From: Daedaleopsis sinensis
Lineage: Eukaryota; Basidiomycota; Agaricomycetes; Polyporales; Polyporaceae
DNA length: 64,000 bases
Assembly (NCBI GenBank): GCA_033807695.1
Contig: CM066300.1
Span: 2,356,001 to 2,420,000 of the forward strand
Direction of reading: 5' to 3'
Below, piece after piece: positions 46,586-56,641 of this stretch; the stretch's first letter is position 1; each line of letters opens with the position of its first letter. The notes beneath the pieces were generated by a model that was not told the DNA's origin, made no database searches, and saw only the letters and a program-made list of their open reading frames with translations. A program made the translations under genes and the position numbers.

Positions 46586-48206
46586 CTATGCATCCTGTTC
46601 TGGAGGTGGAGGTGGAGGGTCTTCAGATTCTGCTGCCTCTGGAGCCGGGGTATCTGGTGGAACAGCTTCCTCTGGAGGAGTAGGTGCCGGTGGATCGGGA
46701 GGAGGAGCTGCATCGGCGGGAGGAGGCACCTCCGGTGCGGGAGTATACGCATAGGGTTCTGGGTGTGGTTCGCCGATAGATACCTCGCCAATGAGATATC
46801 GTAGAACATCACTAAGGGTGATGATACCCAATAGGCGACCTTTCCTGCCTCCTCTCTTTTCTTCCTCCTGCAGGATTCGATAGATTAAGATACGAGGGCG
46901 AAGCAAGCGGGAAAGAGACTTACATCACCCTCGACGACGACGAGTCTATGCACTCGACGCTTCTTTATGAGCTGCATGAGTGTGCCCAAAGAGTCTGATG
47001 CAGTACAAATCACTACGCCAGGGAAGTCGGGAGATCGCTGGTTGAGAGCCTCAGAGATCGTCAAGTCCAGCGACTGGTAAGCGCCGAGTCGTACGAGAGT
47101 CTAGTTTATGATATAGTTTAGCCTAGCCACGAGACTGTGAATGGTAGAGCTGGAACCCCACTTACGATGACATCAACCGTTTCATAGAGATTGACCACGA
47201 TGCCATTCTCGTCCACGATGGGTACGGCAGATATCCCTCGTTCTGAGAACATATGCACGACGTCGAAAACGGTAGTATCGAGGGTCGCAGTGGATATTGG
47301 ATGGAACGGATTGTACCCTTCTGGACGTTCGGCATCCGGTGGAAGCGAGTGACCTTGGACGAATGTGCCTATTCCCAGCTTGCGTAAAGGCAAATGAAGC
47401 TGCTGTATATCCCTTCCGCACTGCGATTCGTCGGGTGTGCCAATGGTCAGCGTCCAGGATGGTCAAGATAGGCAATGAAACTGACGTTTATGGATATGAA
47501 CTTGAGAAGGCGATATTGCGTGAGGATCGATACAATGACTTCGTGCCCAGTCTCAGTGTCATTATCGAGGAGGGGCACGCGGCGTGCATGAGTCTGGATC
47601 AAGAGCTTTGCAGCGTCGTAGAGCGTAGCAGAAGGATGTTCACGGAGGAGAGGGGGAGGGTCGACGCCCAATTGCTTCTCAATATCTATATCGATGTGAG
47701 GCTGATGGCATGAGAACATGACGGGAAGGTGCGTACCTCGCAACGACTCCAGCCTGAACGTCTCCACATCTGCGGCAGCTGCATCGTAGGACGAACTTTT
47801 GTAGTAGTACTGGATGAGATGTATGATATCTGAGACAGTGAACATGCCCGCGAAGCAGGACTTTTCACTATTCCACAATGGTGCCGAGACCACGCCTGAA
47901 GGACGAGGCACGAGAGGTCAGAAGAGCAGGGGGTACTGGGGACAGTGAGGGCACACCATTCAGGAGGAGACATTGGAGCGCCTTCTTGACCTCTAGCTTG
48001 GTGTCGAGGACAATCAGCCTGAAGCTGACAGGAAATGTGTCGTAAGATGTGCGACCCTTGAGGTAGTTCCTGATAGCGTAGAGGGCGGCATCATGGCTTT
48101 CCTGGGTGAACGGGGGGAGATGGGATGCGGCGCGGGGTCTGCGTGTCGAGCCTCGTCTGCGGACAGCTCTAGGAGATGCGCTCGGAGAGAGTGTGGTGGT
48201 GTTCAT
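46586..48206 (-). CDS. SNF4: AMP-activated protein kinase gamma subunit Snf4 (four CBS domains)
   Basis: Six or seven exons from ATG 48206 encode the gamma subunit of the SNF1/AMPK glucose- and energy-sensing kinase. The CBS pairs are clear: FTQESHDAALYAIRNYLKGR, TVSDIIHLIQYYY, LLRDAA-type ATLYDAAKLLIQTHARRVPL, HPISTATLDTTVFDVVHMF, GISAVPIVDENGIVVNLYE, KKRRVHRLVVVEGD and GRLLGIITLSDVLRYLIGE. A 60-residue Pro/Glu/Ala-rich tail (PPPPPEQDA end) follows the last CBS and is absent from the short yeast protein. The subunit binds adenine nucleotides and regulates the Snf1 catalytic subunit. Neighbours are Vam7 on the same strand and the divergent Ssh4-like gene. Confidence 0.92.
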
Positions 48207-48565
48207 GAGGATCGCGTCGCCATACGGTGAGCTACTAGGACAAGCAAGCAGGAGTTAACCGACCTTGACTTGACCCTAAATAGCCTCGAGGCCACAGCCG
48301 CCCGTTTCTAAATTCCCGGCCTCTGCTGACTCAGCTTTCCCCGCTCCCCGGTCGCCCGGCCTCATTGACTGGTCCCCGGCGCGCGACGGGCGGTGCTGGG
48401 CCGGCGCGCCTCCGTCATCGCCCAAGATGGCCAGCCACTGGACCTGTCGTGCTTCCCACCAGCTCTTGTCCATAGACCGTGGTGTCCTCCCTCTCTCCTT
48501 CGTTCCCCGAGCCTCTCTATTTGCTGCTTTTCGTCTCGCTTGCGCTTTGCTCTCGCTGCTTGGCC
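48207..48565. promoter_or_regulatory. Divergent promoter region of SNF4 and the SSH4-like gene
   Basis: The 359 bases lie between two ATGs facing away from each other. The right part is a CT-rich leader. I see no clear TATA box. Confidence 0.4.
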
Positions 48566-50577
48566 ATGAGCCGCTCGCAGGAACGTGCCGCTCACAACTA
48601 TGTCGACTGGGACGAGGTAACTGAGGCTCTGTCAGCCCGCTACAAAGCTGTCCAGGACAACCTCCCAAATCCCCTCGTCACCCTCGCTGCCGGCCGAGAT
48701 GAGCCCCAGCACCCGATACCAGACTCTCGCGATGCTTTCTACATCATTCTCCCGATGCTCATCGTGCTCTCCACCTTCCTCTTCCTGCTCTTGCTCTTTC
48801 TTATATGCGTCATCCTATTGCGACGGAGGCGGGGTATCATGCTGCGCGACAGCGATGGGCCCATAGACATGAGTCGAGAAGACCTCATCGAGGGCGAGGG
48901 GGGCTTCGAAGGCGTCGAATCTCGATGGATGGAGTCTGTCGGGGAGGTGGAACGGCGAACATACCTCCGAGCCAAGGGTGATTTACAGTTTATTCAATTC
49001 TCACGATGCGGAACGCTAATGGCTATCCTTCAGAGTACCAGCTGCAATTCCCGCCCAACTCAATGCCGACTGATATCACTCTATCTCAGTTCCTCTCTAT
49101 CCAAGAGAAGGGCGTATCAGCCTGGTCCTTCGAGCCTGATTTCGAGGCACTATCGTCGTTGTTGGTTCATGCTCGCACGGAGTTGACCTTCCTCCCCGAT
49201 CCTGCATCCGCATCTTCAGTTCAGTCGAACCTGCCTTTACCCAAGCTCAATGAAGTCTACTATTGGGAGGCGAAGATGTTCGACCTCCCGGAGACAACGA
49301 ACGTTGCCATCGGGTTGGCTACAAAGCCCTACCCCTCCTTCCGTCTCCCAGGCCTTTCCCGACACTCAGTCGCATATCATTCAAACGGTGACAAATCCCA
49401 CAACTATCCTTTCACCGCAACCCCCTGTGGATCCGGTCTCAAGGAAGGCGACATACTGGGTGTTGGATATCGGCCTCGTTCCGGGACCGTATTTTTCACC
49501 AAGAATGGACGGAAGATGGAGGATGCGTACACCGGGTTAACGAACTGGAACTTATTCCCTACCGTTGGCGCAGACGGACCGTGTAGCATCCACATCAACC
49601 TTGGTCAGTCCGGGTTCGTCTTCATCGAGGCCAACGTGAAGCGTTGGGGGCTTGCACCGAGTGTGGGTACACTTGCGCCGCCACCCGCTTACGGGAGTGA
49701 GGTTGGCAGCATCCTGCTCGCTGCTGGTGGCGAAATCACGCCCATCCATAACGGTGTTGGTTCCCCAGCGAGTCCTGCAGGCGGATCCACTCGGTCACGT
49801 CGCTCGCACCGTTCTCGCCGGCCACGAACTGGTCTCTCATCGTCCGCCCCGGTTGAATCCTCTCCCCTTCGCGGAAGTCCTCTGAGTCACCCATCCCCTC
49901 CAGCCACGCCGCCTCCACCCATCACCCCTATCGAGGAGGAACCTGACTCTCTAGTGGGCGCGGGACCATCTACATCCCGGAGGTACATCTCACCCACTGA
50001 CTTGCCCTTCCACACCCCTCCTAATGCTAACTTGCCCCCGTCTCCGACGGCAAGGAATGACGCTGCTCGAGCAGATGACGACGGCTCTTCTGCGACCGGC
50101 TCTTCTCGGTCGCCCTCCCGCGGCCCTGCGGGCGCAGGTGCGAACCAGTTCAATGTTCCCCGACCCCAGCCATTCAACATCACTCATACGCGCATGGGCT
50201 CCCGCTCTTCGATTTCAGGTGCAGACCTTGCGATCCAGGTGCACCCCCCGCCCGAGTCGCCCGTCATTTCGGATCTCCCCACTCCTGGTCTCCGGGACAT
50301 TCATCTGCAGGCGTTAGCCCCCTCGAATTCCACTCCCGCCGGGTCAAGTGCTCATGCGCATCATAGCTCGGCTGCTCAACTAGACGCGCTCAATGTCGAA
50401 CCACCCGCATATTCCCCCTTGGACGCGTTTGCCTATCCCGACGGCGCCCATATAGACCTCCCAGCCGAGGTCATTGCTGCGGCCCTAGAGCGGGGTTCCC
50501 TTCCTCCCAATGTTATCGGGACGGGCAACCCCTCACGCTCCGACAGGCACAGGAGCCGACGAGACCGTCGACCATGA
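48566..50577 (+). CDS. SSH4: Ssh4/Ear1-like endosomal SPRY protein, probable Rsp5 ligase adaptor
   Basis: Two exons (48566-48977, 49034-50577) give 651 residues. One membrane helix lies at about residues 54-81 (FYIILPMLIVLSTFLFLLLL), followed by RRRRG. A SPRY domain runs from about 200 to 350 (EVYYWEAKMFDLPETTNVAI, GLKEGDILGVGYRPRSGTVFF, GPCSIHINLGQSG). The C-terminal 300 residues are Ser/Pro-rich and contain two PPAY motifs (PPPAYGS and PPAYSP), the sites bound by WW domains of the Rsp5 ubiquitin ligase. In yeast, Ssh4 and Ear1 direct cargo proteins on endosomes and the vacuole to Rsp5 (family knowledge). The order of TM, SPRY and PPxY fits that group. Cargo here is unknown; the nearby permease is one conceivable class. 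Confidence 0.88.
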
Positions 50578-51144
50578 GCGAGGCGCACGCGGTGTTTAGC
50601 ACGAAGAGGGTGGTCATTATCTCGGGTTCGTCGCTGCTTGATCCTGATTGTATTTGTACGACGGCGCGCTGAGCCATGGAGTTCGTAGTGAGTTGAGGCA
50701 TGATTTGCATCCAGTACGTACCCGCATTGTACCGCACGAGACCGTTCCATCTATCCGTCCCCCATTCCATCATCCGGCCCCCATTCATTCAGTATGTTGT
50801 GTTATTGCTACCTATCGTTTCTTCTTCGCTCCCTTCTCCTTCTCCTCGTCGTAGAACCGGAGCACACATCTAGCTGGATCTTATCGTACGCATTGCGCAT
50901 TCGCCTACCTAGTCTTTTACATTGACCCACGCAACCAGACTCCATTCGGACTTGAGGCCAACATCCATGGTGTGTGATGCATTTCGTGCTTCCCGGCAGC
51001 TGAGATTGGTCGCTACAGTCTAATATCTCGACCCGCAAACAAAGGAAAGAATATTAATAGGTAGGTGTCCCATATAGTATACGTACATACAGTAGTCATA
51101 TTGATAGGTAAGTGGTCCATAGCCCCCGCATATGTACCCCGTCC
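50578..51144. other. Intergenic region between convergent genes
   Basis: About 570 bases are read as two 3' UTRs. A T-rich stretch (50810-50850) lies mid-region. No gene is supported. Confidence 0.45.
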
Positions 51145-51837
51145 TTAACATCTTGTGGAACGCACCCGCGGCATAGTGGTGTCCTGGACCATCCCTGGCC
51201 CCTTCTCTAAACTCTCGACCTCCGAGTCCAGCTCCGTTGATCGCGGCGAACATGACGGCTTGTCCTTGTCCTCCTCCTCCGAGGGGGACCCGCCCTTCTC
51301 GTTCTCGCTGGGCTCGCGCGAATCACGCGCGGCCGCCGCGTCGATGTGCCCGCGCAGATCGACGGCCGGATAACCCTGGCCGCCCTCTGCCCCCGCCTTG
51401 CTCCCCGAACTGAACCGCGCGCGCACGCGCCGCATCACCCGCCGCGGCCACGCGCCAAAGGAGAGCCAGAGGACGAGCCCGAGGAGGGCGAGCAGCCCGA
51501 GCACGAGCAGCCCGACGAAGTTGCGGTGCCCGAAATGCTGGATGTCCGTCGCGAGCGCGGTCTCTGGGAGGGGCGTCGCGGTCGTGGGCGCAAGGGGGGG
51601 CACGGTGGTAGAGGTCGTGGCGACGCTGTCCGTGTCCGTGCTTGGGGTAGCGCTCGTCAACTCCGATGATCCGGCGTCGCCTGCCGCGCCGACGACGGGG
51701 ACGAGGACGGAGACGGAGACGGGGTCGCTAGATGGGGGTGTAGGACGCGGCTCGGGCGGAGGATTGGGGAGGCTCGCGTCGGGCGCGGCTCTGGGGAGGG
51801 GGGGAGTGTTGAAGACGGGCTTGGGCGGGATGAACAT
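51145..51837 (-). CDS. Single-pass membrane protein with Pro/Ser/Thr-rich ectodomain, unknown function
   Basis: An intronless frame of 230 residues from ATG 51837. The first 120 residues are Pro/Ser/Thr/Val-rich (MFIPPKPVFNTPPLPRAAPD; STPSTDTDSVATTSTTV-like) and probably extracellular or luminal. One helix follows (FVGLLVLGLLALLGLVLWLSF), then a strongly basic patch RRVMRRVRARF and a charged, Ser-rich cytoplasmic tail. There is no cleavable signal peptide, so it would be a type III anchor. The upstream in-frame extension is C-rich leader without a credible start. The plan resembles fungal wall-stress-sensor-like proteins, but it lacks a Cys-rich WSC domain and I make no assignment. The high GC content permits spurious frames, so confidence is moderate. 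Confidence 0.5.
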   Translation of the reverse strand: MFIPPKPVFNTPPLPRAAPDASLPNPPPEPRPTPPSSDPVSVSVLVPVVGAAGDAGSSELTSATPSTDTDSVATTSTTVPPLAPTTATPLPETALATDIQHFGHRNFVGLLVLGLLALLGLVLWLSFGAWPRRVMRRVRARFSSGSKAGAEGGQGYPAVDLRGHIDAAAARDSREPSENEKGGSPSEEEDKDKPSCSPRSTELDSEVESLEKGPGMVQDTTMPRVRSTRC

Positions 51838-52267
51838 TGCCGTGGGTGTCGCGGGGGGCGGGGGCTTGAGGGGGAGGGACGGGTGTGGGTGCGGGGGCCC
51901 TGGATGTGTGTAGGGAGGCGAGGGGGACGGATGAAGGATAAAGAGAGCAATTGGCTCGAGGGCCCGAGGAGGCTCGCACGCGAACCGTCGGTCGACGGAG
52001 CCTGTAGATATCACAAACCCGGCTGCGTGAAACGATCGAGGTTGAGCATAACCCGTTCGCGTGAGTGCTCGAGGCGGCAGGGCGAATGGAAGGCGGGCGG
52101 ACGGCCAGATCAAGACATGGGGAAGGACTCCTTGTATTCTATACGTCACAGAATGGTACATGGACTGTACACTGCTTATCGGCGGTCTCGCCATGGACAT
52201 GCTTGCTTCACCTTCCATCACACTAGACCCTCCGCTCAACCTCCGATCGATTGCGGCGGGGACTACC
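51838..52267. other. Intergenic region, no gene seen
   Basis: About 430 bases lie between two minus-strand genes. The part next to 51838 is a C-rich leader on the minus strand. The open frame that continues upstream from the membrane protein has no start with good context. Confidence 0.4.
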
Positions 52268-54329
52268 CTAAGGCTCTAGTCGCTTGGGGTCTCTCGGGAA
52301 GAGCGACGCCCGTCGGATGTTGTTCAGCTTCAAGAAGAGCATCAACACCCGCTCGAGACCGATACCTCCTCCACCGTGGGGCGGGCATCCGAGCTTGAAC
52401 GCATCCAGGTAGTAGCTCATCGACGCGGGGTCGATGCCCTTCGCACGCATCTCTTCTTCAAGCAGCTTTGGCTCGTGGATACGCTGCGCCCCAGAGAGAA
52501 TCTCCTCTCCACGCATGAAGAAGTCGTAGGAGTTCGAAAGCGTCTGGGAGAACAGTGTCAGGATCAATGGAAGAAATAGCTAGAGCTTGCGCTTACCGGA
52601 TCTTCGGGGTCGGGCATAGTGTAGAACGGGCGGAGGGCCATGGGGAACTTGTCAATAATGTAGTAGTCGGTGTCGTACTTGGCAAGCACGATACGGCCGA
52701 GACGCTTCTCGTTGGTCGTGCTGAAACGATGTCTACATCAGAGACGCGCAGCAAGAATTGTATCATCAGTACGCACTCAATGTCGTCAAGCTCTTCCCTG
52801 GGAACACCGTCTTCGACAAGCAGATCGACAGCTTCCTTGAAGGAAAGCTTGAGAGTGCCCTCTGGACCGTCACGCCATTTGAAGTCGTCGGCAGGGAACT
52901 GCTTCTGCACGGCCTCGATCTCCTTCGAATACTTCTGTCGCAGGCCCCGGAACATATGCAGGAAGAGGCTATCCAGCAGTTCCATGACTTCGTGGTAGTG
53001 CTCCTCAATTGCCATCTCGAGATCGAGGCCGATGAACTCAGTCATGTGCCGATGAGTGTTGGCATTCTCTGCCCGGAAGACGGGTCCGATCTCGTACACT
53101 CGCTCAAAGTCGGCCGCAATGGCCATCTGCTTGGCGAGTTGTGGAGACTGTGCGAGGAACGCCTTGCCTGTTATAGCGATGTTAGTGGGACAGGACGCGA
53201 CACGAGGCACTAAGGACATACCCTTGAAGTAGCTGACTGGGAACACTGAAGCGCCAGACTCTGTAGCAGCACCCTGCAGCTTGGGACTGTGGATCTCCGT
53301 GAATCCTTGCCCGTCCAAGAAATCGCGGAAGAGGTTGCCGATGCCATGCTGTAGCTTGAAAACGGCCTGGTTCGTTTGTGTCTGTGGTACAGGGCTCAGA
53401 AGCTGATCTCGAGACACTTTAAAGCGATCTCACCCTGAGGTCGACAACCCGGTTGTTCAGACGAGTGTCTAAGAGCACACGCTTGAACTGGACATCTTCC
53501 ACCTCCGTCTCTGGAGGCTCGGGTCGGTTGGCATCGTCAACCGTGAAGGGCAGGACGGTCTCCAATCCAGAAATGAGGTGGAGCTTGTGCGAGGTTGTCG
53601 TGTGAGCGATATGGCACAGATGTCCTTAACCATAGACGCAAAATTCACCTGAGTGAGGTGCAGCTCTACATCTCCCACTGTCGCGCTCTTGATGATCTCT
53701 GGCGACTTCTTGACGACGCCCTCCGCGAGTACGATACTCTCGAGCTGCAGACCAGCCGCCCACTTCGCCATCTGCTTGCTGACCTTGCCCGGTGCAACGC
53801 TGAGCAAAGCTTGGACGGAGTCGACGCGCTGACGCAGGTTCAGGAAGACCATCTTGCTGCCCTGTGCGCGCGACATCTGTACGCGCGCACGCAGAAGGAC
53901 CGTCTGGCCGTCCATCTCCGGGGTCAGGGAGGCGATCTGGACGCGGGTACGCCTAGGACGCGACTGTGACTGGTTCAGGGGGAGCTTGCCATAGAACTCG
54001 GTCGCATAGTCCTATCGCGTTCAGCAGCGTGCCTCAGTAATCTTCAATCACTCGCTCGGTACAGCGCGGTACTGACCACTTCGGCTGCAGCCTTCTGCGC
54101 CTCGAGCTCTGCTTGCCTCGCTGCCTTCTCTGCTGCCTTGCGCGCCTTCTCTTCCTCCTTTGCGCGCTTCTTCAGTTCGCTCTTGGAGGGGCCTTTGGGG
54201 GCATCCGCGCCTTCCGCAGGACTGGACGGAAGACATTGAGCCGCTTGCGGGATGAGAGGTGAGCCGCGCGACTTACGGCACTTCGGCGGGCTGTTCGGTG
54301 GGTTGTTGGGGGGTTTCAGCGTCAGCCAT
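52268..54329 (-). CDS. DPS1: Cytosolic aspartyl-tRNA synthetase
   Basis: About eight exons from ATG 54329 encode a class II synthetase that charges tRNA-Asp. The N-terminus is a Lys/Ala/Glu-rich helix ([20 protein letters not shown]) of the kind that aids tRNA binding in eukaryotic AspRS. The anticodon-binding OB domain follows ([20 protein letters not shown]). Class II motifs are motif 1 near [18 protein letters not shown], motif 2 around [18 protein letters not shown] and motif 3 [19 protein letters not shown]. The protein ends [10 protein letters not shown], the usual end of cytosolic AspRS. It is head-to-head with mitochondrial aspartate aminotransferase, 353 bases between the ATGs. Confidence 0.93.
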
Positions 54330-54682
54330 GTTGCGGGCGTATACAAGACACTCGTTGTCCGAGCGCAAGTTTTATAGAGCGGGCAAAAGCTCGAGAATGA
54401 GTCTGAGTGAGTCGAGCAGATCTAGAGTTTCGAGGCGCGCGAGCTCGAGTTATCTGATCTAGCCTGGAACGCAGAGAATTAGGGTTAGGAGATGTCGCAT
54501 CTTCGGGTTAAGGTCTACTGCCTGGACGAGCCCGGGTTGCTCCGGCTCTCCGTTCTAACGCCGTGTGAAATCAAGCAGCCCGACCCGACCCCAGACCTTG
54601 TGCGCGCCGTGCACAGTATATTACCAGCTCATCATCTTTCTTGTTTTCTTTCACCTCTTTTCCCCCATCCAACTCGTTCAAA
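54330..54682. promoter_or_regulatory. Divergent promoter region of AspRS and aspartate aminotransferase
   Basis: The 353 bases lie between the two start codons. The region contains TTATCTGATCTAG near 54450, related to the GATA-like words near 4.5 kb, and a CT-rich leader before ATG 54683. No TATA box is clear on the minus side. Confidence 0.45.
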
Positions 54683-56339
54683 ATGCAGGCCATTGCCCGA
54701 CCTCTCGCTCGCGCTGCTCCCAGGCACGTCCGCTACGCGGGCTCGCTCTCCGTTTGGTCTGCGGTCCCGGCGGGCCCTCCGGACCCCATCCTCGGTACGT
54801 GTCGATCCTCAGGCTCACCTGGCGGGAATCTCCCGTGGAAGAGCAGGTCAGAATGCGGCTATGGCTTCCTCTGCGCGAGAAGTGCTGCTTGCTCGGGCCT
54901 CGTCCGTCCCCATTCATTCGTTATTCTTGTGTTGTCCACGAGACCCTTCTGACGGAGGCAATCGTCCCATGTACTAGGTGTCACCGAGGCGTTCAAAGCC
55001 GACAAGGACTCCCGCAAAATCAACCTGGGTGTCGGCGCGTACCGCGACGAGAACGGCAAGCCGTACGTCCTGAACGCGGTCAAGAAGGCGGAGGAGCTCC
55101 TCGTCCAGCAGAACCCGGACAAGGAGTACCTCCCCATCACCGGCCTTCCCGAGTTCACTCAGGCCGCCGCCAAGCTCGCGTACGGCGCGGACAGTGTTCC
55201 CCTGAAGGAGAGCCGCGTGCGTGTTTCCCGTCCACGATTGTGTGAGGTGGCAGCCACCTGACGCGGGGTGCGGCCGCTGTGCAGGTTGCTGTGACGCAGT
55301 CTATTTCTGGGACTGGTGCCCTCCGCATCGGCGGTGCTTTCCTCGGCCGCTTCTACCCTCACACCAAAACCATTTACCTCCCGGTCCCTTCGTGGGGCAA
55401 CCACACGCCCGTGTTCCGCGACTCAGGCCTGGAGGTCAAGGGCTACCGGTACTTTGACAAGAAGACGGTCGGCCTCGACTTCGAGGGCATGAAGGAGGAC
55501 CTCAAGGTGGGTCAGTCTCCTTCCGGTGCGAACTCCCCGCTTACGCGACCTTTGCGGTGTGAAGAACATGCCCGAGAAGTCGATCGTGCTCCTCCACGCG
55601 TGCGCGCACAACCCGACTGGCGTCGACCCCACTCTGGAGCAGTGGAAGGAGATCTCGGACATCGTCAAGGAGAAGTCGCTCTTCCCCTTCTTCGACATGG
55701 CCTACCAGGGCTTCGCGTCCGGCTCGACGTCGCGCGATGCGTTCGCTGTCCGGCACTTCGTGTCGGAGGGCCACCAGATCGCCCTAGCGCAGTCGTTCGC
55801 GAAGAACATGGGTCTCTACGGCGAGCGTGTCGGCGCGTTCTCGATGGTCACGTCGGATCCCGAAGAGCGTGCGCGTGTTGACAGTCAGCTGAAGATTGTC
55901 ATCCGCCCGATGTACTCGAACCCGCCGCTGCACGGCGCGCGGATCGCGAGCACGATCCTCCGGAACGACGAGCTGTACGGTCTCTGGGAGTCTGAGGTGA
56001 AGCACATGGCCGACCGCATCATCACGATGCGTGACCGCCTGCACGAAAACCTCGTGAAGCTGAACACGCCCGGCGACTGGACGCACATCACCAAGCAGAT
56101 CGGCATGTTCAGGTGAGCGTTGTGTCGCGGGCAGTCATGCTAATGTAATGTGAGCGTTGTGCTGACGAAATGGTGGCGGTAGCTTCACCGGCCTTACGCA
56201 GCCGCAGACGAAGGCGTTGGCGGAGAAGGCGCACATCTACATGACGGCGGACGGCCGTATCTCGATGGCGGGTCTGAACGGCAACAACATCGACTACTTC
56301 TCGGAGGGCGTGAGCAAGGCGGTCAAGGGCGACCTCTGA
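54683..56339 (+). CDS. AAT1: Mitochondrial aspartate aminotransferase
   Basis: Five exons (54683-54794, 54978-55216, 55285-55506, 55565-56112, 56183-56339) give 425 residues. The first 30 residues are Arg/Ala-rich ([20 protein letters not shown]), a mitochondrial targeting peptide. The PLP-dependent fold type I core is clear: [68 protein letters not shown] and the Schiff-base Lys in [14 protein letters not shown]. It interconverts aspartate plus 2-oxoglutarate and oxaloacetate plus glutamate, in the malate-aspartate shuttle. The acceptor before exon 4 (GTGTGAAG) has a poor pyrimidine tract, but the phase and family fit are exact. Confidence 0.95.
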
Positions 56340-56641
56340 GCGCGCCACGATAGACTAGAGGACGGAGGTGTATAGGGCGGCGTCGAGGAACTGTTGCGGA
56401 TTATATGCGACTAATGACATAGACCGACTAGTCTGGTGCAGGTGATTGAGAGTGCAGCCCCTGTGTGGGTCCCGATGCGGTATGTGGCGGCCCATATACG
56501 CTCAACGTGCAAGCAGAGCAGGCGTCATTGGTTGACAGCCTTCGCCGTGGGTTATGGATCGACCGTTCAGTAAGTATCCCCGCCCGCCCACCTCCGTCAC
56601 CTCCCCCTCTCTCCTCTTCCTCCATCTTCCTCCCTCCCCCC

